A stretch of 64,000 bases of DNA, from NCBI GenBank assembly GCA_004794785.1, contig SJOL01009447.1:264337-328336 (forward strand), given 5' to 3'. Positions 13,931 to 27,300 of the stretch are shown here, piece after piece. The translations under genes and the position numbers were made by a program. The stretch comes from Opisthorchis felineus. Lineage: Eukaryota > Platyhelminthes > Trematoda > Opisthorchiida > Opisthorchiidae. A model generated the notes under the pieces. It did not search any database. It was not told the origin of the DNA and saw nothing but the letters and a program-made list of their open reading frames with translations. How positions within the stretch are numbered: position 1 is the stretch's first letter; each line of letters opens with the position of its first letter.

Positions 13931-15135
13931 ATTGATAATAAATAATAAAGCGATTGTTCACCAGTGTGAATTTCCAGTCTGTGTAGTGTACAGTGTGGCG
14001 TGGATCTCTTTAAAGGAAGAAAGCTTAGTGACGGGAGCAATGAAGATTCACAAAGACAAAGTGCGTAGTAAATGGTTGCTTTGTTTACCCTCTTACGGCG
14101 GCTATGGGGTCTTCAAAACACTTCCCTTCATCTTACCAGCCGATGTTGTTCTTTTCAAACAAAGCTTGGTGTCAAGGGCAGAATTTTTGCAGAGCTTATC
14201 ATTCCAGCTAGTTTATCCTACCTGATGAAGGAATGGCAACAGTTCCCACTCCCAAATGTCATGTGAATCCATAAAATGTCCAACGAACCCAGAACAACCT
14301 TTGCCAGCAGAACGACCAGAAGATGAATTTTGAGGCTACGACTACACGGCTGATTTGGATTGCACATTCCTTAAACTAAAGACAAAGGACTTTCTCCTAC
14401 ATATTAAAAGATAATGTTCAGATAATTCAAAGTTCTTTCTGAAACCGGCTTGCGTTTCGAGGCAGTACGGCTTGACCTCCCTTCAAAAGTCACACTATTC
14501 ACGTAACTTTTACCTTTCAAGCATTCTGCAAGCAGTCAAGCAGTGCCGCTAATCCTGCAACATTCAGCCTGGGTAAGATTTTTTTGAGATTTTGTTGTAA
14601 CAGTTCTATTAAGGGTAGCCTGAATCGTTGGTTTCAGCTCTTTGGACGATATAGAGTTCCAGCTGCATCAAGGACCAGAATTTTCTGCTTATGGAATCAT
14701 GGAATCACAAATCATATCGCTTGTTGGTTTTTCCTAATCTCGTCGCTATTGTATTGGAAAACCATCATCAAGGATGAATGGCGTTTAAAACTATTCAAAA
14801 CTTGATCACATATTTGTCAGACATTCGTGAAGTCAGTCATCTGTGGATATTTGTTCAGAAGCTATGCCGTTCATCTCCTGGAATGTTTGTCTGTGTCACA
14901 CATACCTCGACAAGTTACGCTAACAGCTTTAACTATGTGATGCTCATTTATGATGAGATCCGCAAGACTATCCTGTTGTCACTGACAGTGAGGTACTCTT
15001 ATTCGCTCAAAACCAGCCTAATGTCATGTGGAGTCTGAAAATAGTTATTCTAGCCATTCCTCTGCAGTAGTCCCGTGCGGTGATAAAGATACACGGTCTA
15101 CTCGTATTTCGGGGCACAATGAACATCTTGGTTTC

Positions 15136-15316
15136 GCGGAATACACTCGTTTGCACACCACTGTTTGGAACTGGCAACTCCACTGAATCTCTCATTTATG
15201 TAATCCTTCAACTTGATGGGGTTTACAAAGTTTCAGTTGGTACGATACTCAAGATATCGCAGCGCATTTTCTTACTAAAACCTACTCATAAGGTCCAAGA
15301 GTTTTCGGCAGCCTTG
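15136..15316 (-). mobile_element. Family H fragment (left half)
   Basis: The segment begins with an A-like block (GCGGAATACACTCGTTTGC), carries the shared GGTACGATACTCAAGATATCG stretch in two parts at about 15239-15260, and ends with a B-like block (CCTACTCATAAGGTCCAAGAG, ending near 15316). Spacing matches the left half of the 29.3-kb copy. A faint A' remnant is visible near 15384-15407. No ribozyme core is visible. Confidence 0.55.
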
Positions 15317-18300
15317 ATAATAGTTTCCTTTCAGAAAATATCTTCACTTCCTTTAGTACACAAGGTAATTAATGTGATGTCTGTGGTAAGCAAAACATCT
15401 CTCATTCATAAGTACGGGCAAGGCAAGTCAAGCCAGTATTGGCTCATACCGTGTTATCCAAATACAAGCAAGTTCGCATTACGCTGACTATTCTCCACGA
15501 GAGTCGATCGGAATCGATTTGAACAGCCCCGTTACAACTTTGTTTTCTTGAATTTCGTTGTACCGCTCTTCCCTAGTAGTACATCCGTCGGTGACCAATG
15601 TTGTTGAGATCGCAAACGCACATAGTCACATGTTAAGTATCGATGGCTCCTGGTCCGCATCAAATGCAAAGCAGCCACATCGTTCATCGAGAACAAGGTT
15701 GATTGCAATCAGTGGCGTCTGTCATGCCAGCACCACAGATTCGTTCATGCAGAAGGTGTAAAACCTTTGTGAATGATCTCACATTACCCAAGTTAGAGGA
15801 ATAAAGCGACCTCCAAAGCACAAAGTACGACTGTGTGTCTGCATATTCATTCTAAATTTTTGCAACGTTGAGCGGTCTGAAAAAAATACACGAGTTGTAG
15901 CATTTTTCCGTCAAAATGTCTTAAGCACCTTGGGTCAAAATATCCTTAATGCAATAATTTAAAAGTCAATTACTTGGATTTTTCAAAATGTGATGCCTGT
16001 ACTTCGTGGTCGCTGTTTTCTCGCAACACATTCGAAGTTACATTTGCAAGTTCCTTGCAACGAACTCTCGCAGAAGTCCCTAAAAAGGCCAGTTCACTTC
16101 CTCAGCAATGTCCATTTACGTGTCTGATTGCTGCTTCCTGGCTGTAGTTTGCAAGGCACACCAAAACCCACAAGTAATTCATTCTCAAAGTTCCAACTTG
16201 AAGTGAGCTAACGAATTAGTTGTCAAGTACGTCCTTCCGTATCCCGACGATACCAAAGCATTTCAGTCAACAAAAGAGTGCAGAAGGGTGGTGATATCTT
16301 TCTAAATAACCAGTTCTTTTAAGTTGATGCAAATAAGCCAGATCAAATGGCATTGTGGTGTTTAAAGGGGAAGATCACATTCGTTGCAAGAATACGTAAT
16401 AACGAAGCTTGCTGACGGAACCCTGGTGGTATCCAGGAGTGGAGAGGCTTTATAACTTAAACTTACCTAATCAAAACATTTGTTCGTTCACTGGATTACA
16501 GCCCACAGCTTTCAAAGTGTGCTTCAGCCATGCCATCCTGTCAAAATGAAGGACTGGACGGAGAAAAAATTCAGTGTGACGAAAGTTAGGGCGAAAAGTA
16601 TTTCCGTGAAATTTCACAGGTGCCCGAATTTGAGGATACCTTGTAAAAGGAGTAAGATTCACCTAAACTTATTGTTCTGCTGGAAGTGGTACTGAACCAG
16701 ATTAGTTTGGCATGGCTTTGTTTTACTTGAGACGGCGAAAATTTAGTTTTGTACTCTAAAAATACGCTTTTCCGGAAAGTCTAATATACCCTAGAAAAGT
16801 AATTAACACAACTGAACAGCATAGGAAGAACTAAGTATAAAATAAGTATAAGCACCGAGTATTTTTCACGGCTGGCTGTATTTGGCAAAGATCAGGCTAA
16901 ATTTGACTGAAGTAGGTAGATAAATCACGGGAATACTAAATTCCATATACAGCATTGAAGATCTCACTCCACCACGGACATTTTGATGTGAGGAAACGGA
17001 AAAGCCCGATTGGATTTTCTGAAAGCGGATTTGCTTGGTATTGTTTCCAGCGCAGCTATTTGAGAATGATGGCATATACATATAAGGCCACGATACCGGC
17101 TGGTAGTCCACGTCGATTCAGATTAGTTGTAGGGGTACAACCCACGAGCGAAAAGTTCTCCTCAGCCGTGCGTTCTAGTGCCTAAGGGCAGTACTTAGAG
17201 GATACAAGTTTTATACCTTCAGTAAAGATGGAGATTATGTTAGTCCCCTTACCTGGTCAGAAAATTAGGCGGTATTTTTCAAGTCGCCTGGTAGATTTCC
17301 CATAATGTAGGTAAATACTGGAGGATGCTCATATTACGAGAACTTGAGCTGCAAGGTGGTCTGCGGTTGATTGTTCACCGTGACAGAGGTGTGAAATAAA
17401 ATTTTCCCAAATAGGGCAGCGTCTTCATGCTAATGCGTGCAGCACTGCCAGGAAAGGCAGGTCGGAAAACGGTGGCCTCCTAACCACACTATCTGATCAC
17501 ACAACGCTTGGCTGAGATTGCTGGGACATTGCGGGTCGAAGTACGTACAGAAAACTTGGCTCCATGACGACTCAAAACTCACCTGCTTCAAGAACATTGG
17601 GTTACTTCAACACCGCAATGGTTTGTGGATCATGCTTTGGGTGGACTAGTTGACAGGAGTCCACATTCCCGGTCTCAGCCGCTACACAGCGCTACTTGTA
17701 AAGATACTACGGAAACCTAACATGCAAAAGAATATACGTCCTTTAAGCACTGAACCCTCGATTGTCCTGAATCGGGGGAAGGCCTAAATGACTTACACTG
17801 GTTTTGCGAAGGAATGCAAACTTCGTCACATTCAGCAAAAATCTAGTGGCTGACCAAATGAAGCCACAACAGATTAGTTGTGGCTGGGCGTTTTACCGGA
17901 GTATGGAAACACAAGGAAGTCCGCGCAAGCACTATGTTGGTTTAGAAGTTGCAGATCCCATGAATCGACTAATAATGAATGAAACCATTTGGATCAACAG
18001 GAGGATGACGGTTATCCAGGTTATCTAAGCTAGGTTCTGTCAAATTTACTATATTTTATACACCACACTACAAAATTCAGCCTAGAAAAAGTACGAATCT
18101 CACGATCGCCTTTCGGACCTGAGGGAATCTGCATCCTCAATGGCTCTTCTAGCCTGTTGCCTAGGTGCATTGCGGGACAATTTGATATGGAGTTTGTACC
18201 AATGGGAAGGTTCTGACGCAAACCTCGCTCATTTGGCTAGAAGTTAGAAGTACGGAAGACGAAGCTACCAAAGAGTGGTACTGATTTCAGCTCGATATGA

Positions 18301-21300
18301 ATGCGAGAGACTTTATATTCGCCCTGCTATAAATGGAAAATAAATATTGTGAACTGCGCCATGACCTCTTTTGAACCTCACCAAACCGTTCACATGGTAA
18401 TCAAAAGACAACTGTGAGTCGCTCTACAACAGCTTGCCTGTGCTGGAAAGCTTGCTGATGTAATCAATGCTGCTAATCAGTGCTAGTCAACCTGGACCGC
18501 CACAACCATTCAATCCGGGCCCTCAATAGATCGAGAGATGAAGCAGATTTGTGTTCATGCCTCAGAGCCGTTCAGCATTTATTTAACGGCCATTTTTGTG
18601 GAGGCATTTGGTAACTGCACAGGTGTTGCAGCAAAGCGATGCTGTTTATTGTCACTTACGGTCATTTATTCAGTTCAAAGCTTTCACCAGGAAAGCAGTG
18701 CTACTCCTGTTCAACGTCCGCGCGCAGATACATTCGGACGATTGTGCTTTAGGTTTGAGTTCCAGGGCGGATGGACAGTGACATCAAGCTTAGTTGCAAG
18801 TGCATCGACGGCAATTTTCTTTCATCAGTCTAAATCGGTGGCTCAACTTAATAAACTAATCTCTGAAATGAAACGTTTTGCAGGTCCGTATGAAATTTCT
18901 TCGACTCTGCAGTGCATTGTCCGTAGACTTGTTGCTTGATAATGAAGTTAAAACACGTGTTACAAAAGCTAGTACAACACAATACTGTCTTGAAAAAAGG
19001 TCTGGACTTATAATTATCACCTGTACATAAACACCAAAAGTGCAGTCTACCAGCCGCTACACTGTAAAGTAATAAACCTTACACACTATACAGAATACTA
19101 GTTGGGTACTGATTAGAGTTCACCTGCAATGCATGCACAATTTCCTTACTATCAAATAGACAGGCCGGCAAACAAGTTCATATCGGTTTATATGTCTGTG
19201 AGGATTACCTGTTACTTTTATGTTAAGTTCGAAGTATCAACAACAACAAATATGAGTTTAGGAAAAACTGCCTCGTATGTGAGGTGTTCGTTGTAACATC
19301 GATGTGTATAACCATCGAATATGACTAAGAACATGAACGAAGAATGGAGCTGAGCAACAAGTTAAAGACAACTCACATAGCATTCCCTTCAGTTAACCTT
19401 GTCATGCCTACATGGAAAAGGTTCTAAATATCCCAAATTGACCGTTTGGTCACAAACTTTTTTCCATTTTTGCAATCATTTCAGGTGACAATAACAGACG
19501 CATTTCGACAGTCACCATTGAGTAGGAGGGTGGCAAGCAGGCCGTTGTCCTCTTAATTACGAGTAATCTGCCGGATTCTGAAGAAGGAAACTCCGTACGA
19601 GAATTTGTCGATCTCTTCTGATATCTATTCGTCAGGTTCGTTGCTCGTAATTGGTAGTTGCGGAAGCCGATTTGGATCAATGCTATAACGTACAATTAGT
19701 TGGATCAAAAAAATACCACTTGCTGTTCGGCCGAGAGAATTACTCCAAGACTCTACTTATTCCAGATCAGTCAATTCTGCTGAAACGCAAGTAGTATAAA
19801 GATGACCAGTTTTCTAAATTGGGGCACATACCCTGCAATCAAATAAAGTTGAGATTTTTGTCAAGTACACATTTAAAAGAAGTTTACATGTTGAATAAAA
19901 TTACACCAAAAGTGATCATTTACATAAATCGAGAAAATCGCCCTACGAGTTGGAAAATTAAATATGTGAAATATAATAAGGCAGCTAAAATCGCATTAAT
20001 GCAAGTCAGTTTAGGATTTTCTTTAAAAAATTTGCCAAATAATGCTGATTTGGGATAGGACGCAGTGCCTCTTTGTTCAGTGTTGCTACTCTTAGCCGGA
20101 AATTTTCAGTGGATTCATTCTGACCTCTAACAAACTGACATGGCTTAATTCACTGATTTCAGACGTTATGTTTTCCATCTGTGAATGTGATCGTATGATT
20201 TATTTTCTTTTGATAGCCTACCAGACTGACGAAGGATTTTGTTAAGTCTGTTTTCTACGGATAGAATCTCGGCTTCCCTTAGAAGTTAGGTAATCGTCGA
20301 AATGACCTGGCTTCAGCTCCAAGTTACAATGCGCACATTATACCTACTGGATTGATCATCCTCGCGTGTCTTTGGAAAAGTTCACGCATCTATCGGAAGT
20401 TCTGAGTCGCAGATATTTCCGGAATAATGAAGTACTTTGGCCTGGAGAACCTTGTCTTTAAGCTTTTCTTCACCACGGTGTCAGCACAATTGTTGATTGT
20501 GGTTTGTTTCATGGTGAAGCCATTACGAAATTAACGGGAAATGTTCATGTTGCACAAAAGGTCGATCTTAACTCTTCATAGGATACACCAGCTATCCTAT
20601 CGTAGAATATGTCTCCTGCTTCTTGATCGCAGACACATACAATGCATCCAGTACTCTCTTGTCTAGGCTCACCAAATCTGTTGACTTCTTTTCTACCAAA
20701 ATAGTTACCTATTTTTATGTTGTTCTTTGTAACATAGCGAGCATCCTTTATGGGTTAAACTGTTTCTTTCCAACATCCCTTGGATTGAAAAACGTTGTGT
20801 TCTTACCGCCGACGTTTCACGCCCAAGTTGACCGTGTTTGTGAATAACAGCGCAACCAAGCGCATCCTACCAGGCTCGTAGGAAAGAGCATTCTAACCCT
20901 TCTTTCAAAGTTTTACTCAAAACCGGACCGTCAATCTACTGCTCAAAGAGTTTTGCGGGCACCCATGGATGCTGCTCACTCAATGACACCAGTTATCTAC
21001 AGAAAATTCGCGCTTCCTCATCGATTCTGTTCTATTCTCCAAGTTCTTCGCTACATTTTGGACATCTGCTTCAGGTAGTTGAACTTCCGTTTCGACCTGG
21101 GCTTCCCTACAGACAATTCTGCTCCAAACACTACATATTATTTTCTCCTTTGTTGAAGGATCTCTGGTGAAGAAGGACATGCGATCCAAGATTGAGCGAA
21201 GCCCGGAAGTTGTGTGGCCAATGGGTCAACACAAATTAAAAGCACGCGGCCAACCAGGACTTATGACAATACTCCGCTTGACAATGTTTGTGAAGGGTGT

Positions 21301-24056
21301 GATATTCGGAGAGCTGTCCAGAAGCTCCTTTGCAAATGGCTCAAAGAGTTCAATCATGAATTCGCATATTTGGAAGATCCATCAAGACGTCTGAATGCTT
21401 GTCACATGTTTAGGGGTGATTGCATTGACATTTTGAAGAAAATACCGTGCGGCCAGCTGCTAACAATTCTATTCCCTCGCTAGCTGAAATTCAAATGGTT
21501 GCCAATGAACAGCCAATAACTCCTATGTCCAACAAATGAACCCAGAAGAATCGGCCGACCTCCAATACGTTCGTACCTCTCCAAATTTTTCGCACTTCTT
21601 GGCTGATTTCCACAACACCTGACAGAAACCACAGTTCCAAGTGCTCGTTGTCCCGCGTTTATATGAATGCAAAATGATATTCTCTCTATTATTTCCGCCT
21701 TAAACGTCCATAATCTACAGGTTTCTGGTTGTCTTTACCGGTGCAGATAAGCTGATGATAGGTAGATCGTAAGTACCGTGGTTCAGGGGGTCACATGTAT
21801 TTACAGACCAAAGTTTGTGAAGGTTTGTGGACTCTCAGAATGTCAAGAGGTCAGTTTCTCCCTCTCCTCAGGTAAGCGTAAACAATGTCGTGTTGATAGA
21901 TAAACTGTAAATGAAGAAAAAAAATAAGAAGAGATGAAAGTTTCTTTTCTACACTGAATGACGCAAAATATTCTCATGTGTTTGTCCCACTTTCAAACTC
22001 TACTTATGTTCTCAGGCAGAGAGCGTTGGGGGTTCCTGTAGACCTTAATAACACACATTCTGTCAGATGTGATTCTCCCCTCTGGGTTTACGGCTTCCAT
22101 AACATTTTCGAGCAAGAACACTGCCCCGTAATTAGGTCACTGATTCACCTACTTCAATGAGTGTATAGGACTGGTTCCATCAATCCCATTACCAAACTGT
22201 TGGAACGAGAGGGGCGCTGGAGCACAGGAAGGCATCAGATTCTCATATAACAGCGCGAATTAACAGCTGCTTGGGCATTGAAGCAATTTTGATGGAATGG
22301 ACTGCTCGGGGCAGACTTCAGTGACAGTTTGAGGATGTATTGTTTTAAGGACATGGCGCTGGAGAAAACTGAACTCTTAAAATGGGCGAAGGCACACTTA
22401 ATAACGCTCTCCGTGTGCTAATCGTTTCGTTTCCACCTACTACGCAGCTGTTACGATGAAGCTCACTCAGATGTGCCAATCTTCAACAAATCAAGCTTTT
22501 TAAAACCGGAGTGTTGAATTATTTCGTAAACAAACATCCAGAACCTGTACTGCATTTGTAATAGTTCGCTGCAAGCACGAAACAATGCAATCTGTCAACG
22601 TGGGCGAGCTGGTCACGATAGCCTCTTGGTGCGTCATCTTATCCATTGTAATGTAACAACTTTTGGGCTGGATAGATATCTACTTCACAAAGCGACGACG
22701 TTTTTCGCAGACACTATACTTTTTGAATGTACCCGTAATGTAATTTTCACCCGTTCACTTGACAATTTGTCCACTTCATACTTGAATGCACTGGAAATCT
22801 GTTTGTTGCAAAGGTAACGAGTTCCGGTTTTCTCAGCTATCTGTAGGCCTGAGGTGGTCAGGGAAAACAATGAATGAATTTCCAATGAAAGGCGTACGAA
22901 TTACCCATCACACAATTTCCGCTTAAATGTTATTACTAGCTATCTGCGGTCACATAATGCTTTCAATATGTAACTGTATTCTCACTTGACGGACGCACTC
23001 CCATAAAGATAGAGACCACACTTTTGTGAAAGCGGTGAATGCTACAGTGAACTGCTCTGCAAGGCAATCGCAAGACAATTGTTCTGGTTATTGTATCAAT
23101 AACAATATTGCACAGGCAGTGAAGTGCGGACTTCGAAACGATTTGGGTACTTTGTGATGTCTAATTCTGCATAATACGCAGAACTATTTGATAGATTGCA
23201 CATTCGCATAGTGGGTGTCAACAGTTGTCTACAATTCATTGTGGCGTACAGCCCAATTTATACATAACCTAACATCGTGTACTGGTTCGACCTCCGAGCC
23301 CTCTATAAAACAGACCTGATCGGTTAACAAAAGGGTGCGGATTTCATCATGATTCGTCTAGATATATTAAAATGCCTCTTGGAGGACAACTTATCTTCCG
23401 GGACAAAAGGTATCTTAAAGTTGGTCAATTTACTTTCCATCCCTGGAGACCTGTCCTCATAGGTAGTGCCTGCCTGTTCAGCACGTGGTGATGTCATGGT
23501 TCGCGTAGTAAGTCACAGTTAGGTGGGTCTGCTCACATTCTGTTTGAGATCCCAGAATGTCTGTTTACTCGGTGAGGGCAAAATAATTCTAAGAGTGTAA
23601 TTACTGCGAGAGTACAACCATTTATGTAGTAGCGAATCAGTTAAAAAGGTAGCCGGCGCTTTCTTAGATTTGAATATTTCGGTAGCTAGTGTGGTTTTGT
23701 CTTCTCTAAACAAGGTCGGACCACCACTCTGAAAACCGAGCTCCCTCGCGCATGGCACTAGCGCACATATATTGACCAGATCCCACTCGTGACTTCCGAA
23801 ATGCAGTGAGGAGGAAGACCGTGCAAATCGGCAGAGTAATCAAAATATCTCAGAATTTGCCAGACACCCTTGGTTAAACATCAACTTATACCAGGGTCCT
23901 TCAGGTATCCATACGTTATCAACGTCTGGCTCAATGTGAAAGCCAGAGAACATGGTCACGGAAAGCGCAGACAGATTTCAAATTTCAGTCTGTTAGATGG
24001 ACGTGCGGTGATTCACCTTTGAGCTTCACTATCATCCGTTTGACTGCAAGCGTGCT
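15317..24056. other. Intergenic: no gene found
   Basis: The longest frames (18538-18939, 133 codons; 21167-21483, two overlapping frames) have no recognisable motif. The stretch 20.3-21.7 kb has several moderately long frames on both strands and could be a very old repeat or pseudogene, but I cannot identify it. Confidence 0.5.
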
Positions 24057-24125
24057 CCCTCGGTGGCTCACTTGGCAGAGCACTCACCAGTTAAGCGGAA
24101 GACCGGCTGCCTGAGTGCGCACATG
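24057..24125 (+). mobile_element. tRNA-like 5' half (box A), possible SINE remnant
   Basis: CGGTGGCTCACTTGGCAGAG fits the box A consensus of a tRNA gene. A tRNA-sized stretch follows, but no box B is found at the expected distance (GGCTGCCTGA is there instead). It is a tRNA-derived remnant at best. Confidence 0.35.
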
Positions 24126-24287
24126 CTTGTCTATTTTATTTGTTCCGTTCATAGTTGAGACTTCCAAATCAGGTTTTGAAGCTGTAGTTTTATTCTGATT
24201 ACAGACTTCTGCTCCTGAGCGACACAAAATCACGCAAATTTGGAAAATTTATTAACCATAGAAATACATCTGTATGTTTTAGACGCA

Positions 24288-24350
24288 CAACGGCAATGTC
24301 GGTTGAGTGCAACTCAACCCGTGTTCGAAACGCACGTGTGGCAGTCATCC
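24288..24350 (+). mobile_element. tRNA-like 3' half (box B), possible SINE remnant
   Basis: GGTTGAGT-GCA-ACTCAACC (24301-24319) is a perfect 8-bp hairpin. A box B-like GTGTTCGAAACGCAC follows at once, resembling an anticodon-arm plus T-arm arrangement. It lies about 200 bp after the box A-like half at 24057, so the two may be halves of one interrupted head or unrelated. Confidence 0.3.
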
Positions 24351-27300
24351 AGCAGAATATTCAAGTAATCCAGGCATGAAAGCAAAAACTACATCAACCA
24401 CACGTGGCGGCTGACACTTTGTGGTTTCAGACTCAGTTTATAAATGGCGCAGTCGAAGAGTTGCACGAAACGAGCAGTGGAAGCCCCTACGAGTTTGTCA
24501 AACCATTCTAGACAGTTGCCTATCGGACTTGAGTCATCCCAAACTACCCTGTTCCGGGTATAACGCATCATGAGTAGTTCAACCACGATGACTAGACTTT
24601 ATATGACAGACTTATGCAAAAGCACATGGCCACAATGCCTGTAGACATGTTCCATAGTCTTACAAACATGGATACCTCAAAATGACAGCCCAACCATGAG
24701 CTGACTATGGATAGTGATTCATCCTGCTTCAACCGGAAGTCAGGTCACCCCATCTCACTCTATCATTGTCTACTACGCTACTGGGGTGGTGCCCTTATAT
24801 GTTCAATAAATAGATCATATAATTCTTTTGAAGTAGTTTTATCATTGGCGGTTTGAAGATCTACTTCAGACGAGACGGAAGGTTTGTGGTTTGCATGAAT
24901 TTTTAACGGCCAAACGACTTGCTTAGCCCAGTGCCAAAGATCCCAGTCAGTCGACGGTCCATTTTTCATTAGAAACACATGGGAAAATTCTTCTGTCTGC
25001 GTTCAGACTCCATATGTTGCAAAAAATCTAAATGAGACTACCACACCCTTCTCAGAGACCGAGGGATTGGAATAGCAGGAAACCACTGATCATAGTAACG
25101 CAGAATCTCTGTTGGATTATCTGACATACACAAAAGAAAGACTGACTTCTAAGTACCTTGCAAAGTACAATCTATAAGCGAAGGCTTCAGGTACTTCTCT
25201 TTAGATATAACACATCTAGAGAGAAAACCAAACCTTTTGACAATATACCAAAGTATTGGTAGCCCGAACGCATTAAGTGGTTGTGGGTCAAATAACTGAT
25301 GATTTGTTCGTGGAGTTTGGTAATTTTGGTTGTAGAGGTTTCGCCACCAATTGTACAGAGATCGTCAGAGACAACCCTAACTGCGCACTCATGATGTCTT
25401 CACAAGTAATGACACACTATCTGCAAGCAACTTACCAAGCCGCATGAACAGGTTAAAAGTAACCTGATCTACAACCGGCCTAACCTGTATTGTCCCATAT
25501 TTTCGATTTTGGAGCTATCTTAGAAAGGGCAAACCTGAGAGAAAACATGTGACCAAAAAGTAAATTACGCAAGAACAACTTCATGTGGTTTTTCGTTTAC
25601 ATGGCTTGTCCAAGAAGATCTCAATATCCACATTGTTTAACTATCTAGAGGGACATCAAAGCAACTGGTCTCACTGAGTGAATAGGTTGGCCGTCTCACT
25701 AGAACGACAGTGGGCTTTACTCAAACTTGGTTATGTAAATCGGAAAGACCTTGCCATAAACATGGTTGTGTTTTATCTTCGGGTGTGTCTATGCTGGCAC
25801 CGGGTTAATAAATGTAGCTTCAAAGTTGCTCAATTTCGATCGACAGCTTTCAACTCTGGAAACCGGGAGAGCCAAGAAACTGACCATAATCATCAGATAG
25901 TAGATGAAATCTCGTATCACAATGTCCCATAAGTTGCCTAATGAGATAACAATAGCGAGGACCCGTCCGAATCGGAATGCCGTACGCGCCTTAATCACCA
26001 ACGACGTGCACAGGTTGGAGCAGCTTACCCTTGAAGTTGCGTACGTGGTTGAGAACAAACGATAAATTTAAGCACCGTTTGAATACCCCAGTAAACAAGC
26101 TTGGATTTACTGAAAACTGTTTAAAGCTTGTTCAGTGTCCCGGAAAAGAGATCCTCAATAATTAGAATCTTCCGCAGATGAGGGCGGAAACATCCTAATG
26201 CCCATATTCGTGGATAGCGCATGCCATAATTCACCAAACAGTACGGCTTTCACCACTATTTAACAGCCTCTGAATGGATGAAGACCCATCTGGCTGTAGA
26301 CAGGAAGCCATTCAAGCGAACTATTCCAAAAGGATGCAATTAACCAACAATATTGAGTTAATTAAGGAAACATATATAGAATACAGTTTACAATGATCAT
26401 AATTAAGGCCTTTTAACCTTCACAAAAGATTTTAAATTTAATTCCACCCCTGCGTGGAAGACGTCCTTAATGCTTGTGAAGTAAATCAAATTGACCAAAC
26501 AGGCTTCTAGGTCAGAATAGCAGGTTTTGTTGTTCCAATAGTGTGAGATGAAAGTGATTATCGAAAGCGCCTTTAATTGTGTGATTTCATCTATATTCGG
26601 CTTCATTATTAGGAGCTAGAGGAACGATAGGGACTCTGTGCGTAGCCGTCTGTTTTGGGGAGTTCACAAGCATGTCTTCTGGTTTAGTTATCAGTAGACA
26701 GCTAGATTCGATCAGTTCCACCAGCAGCACAGGCCGGCCACTAGACATATAAAGAACCCAAGGATCTTGACCACTGGGTCAAGCGTTTGATCTTTCTACT
26801 GGAAAATGATGAGTCACACTAAAGGCATAAGCGACCGTGTGGTTTTATCATCCAAAATAAGTTTGAATCTTTCTCAAAAGTCAAGTCAAGTCCATGTGCA
26901 AGGTCCCGTAATCATCAAGCCATGCGCTAGGACGAGTGAACATTCAGAAGAAAAGTTCATAGCAGTCATCATGGACTTTGATTATGCGCTCGGATTCCAT
27001 TCTCACTTAAACGAGTTCTTCAGCACGCAACCGGGACTGGCCCTTAGAGGGACCTCCCTCGAACCTTTAGTGAAAATACAGTTACTTCGCCCACTGCGGT
27101 AGGGCAAAGTCGAACTCCAAAAGTGCCCAGAAATTATTCTGTCAGTTCTTTGGGATTTTGTCCCGGAAGAATGCCTACTGTCATTCCATCGCCCAGCAAA
27201 TGAAAGCGTAGACAATCCTAAATGTCAGTATGCACTCTTCAATGTCCATGGTAGACTGCTGAGTAGGAAACCGGATAAGCCCGTCACCAGAATGCTGTTG

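Larger units (their letters stand above)
8533..15135. other. Intergenic: one weak exon candidate, otherwise nothing recognised
   Basis: The candidate exon at 9594-9818 is the only stretch with exon-like edges. The open frame of 121 codons at 10226 and others near 13.9 and 14.6 kb show no domain or family resemblance and overlap competing frames. Confidence 0.5.

Noticed and set aside
14210..14260. CCTACCTGATGAAGG as a family H hammerhead fragment
   Set aside because: The match ends after CTGATGA. There is no stem II partner, GAAA or cut site, and the flanks do not match family H.
20300..21700. Moderately long frames on both strands as a decayed transposon gene
   Set aside because: No reverse transcriptase, transposase or integrase motif could be recognised, and no repeat ends were found.
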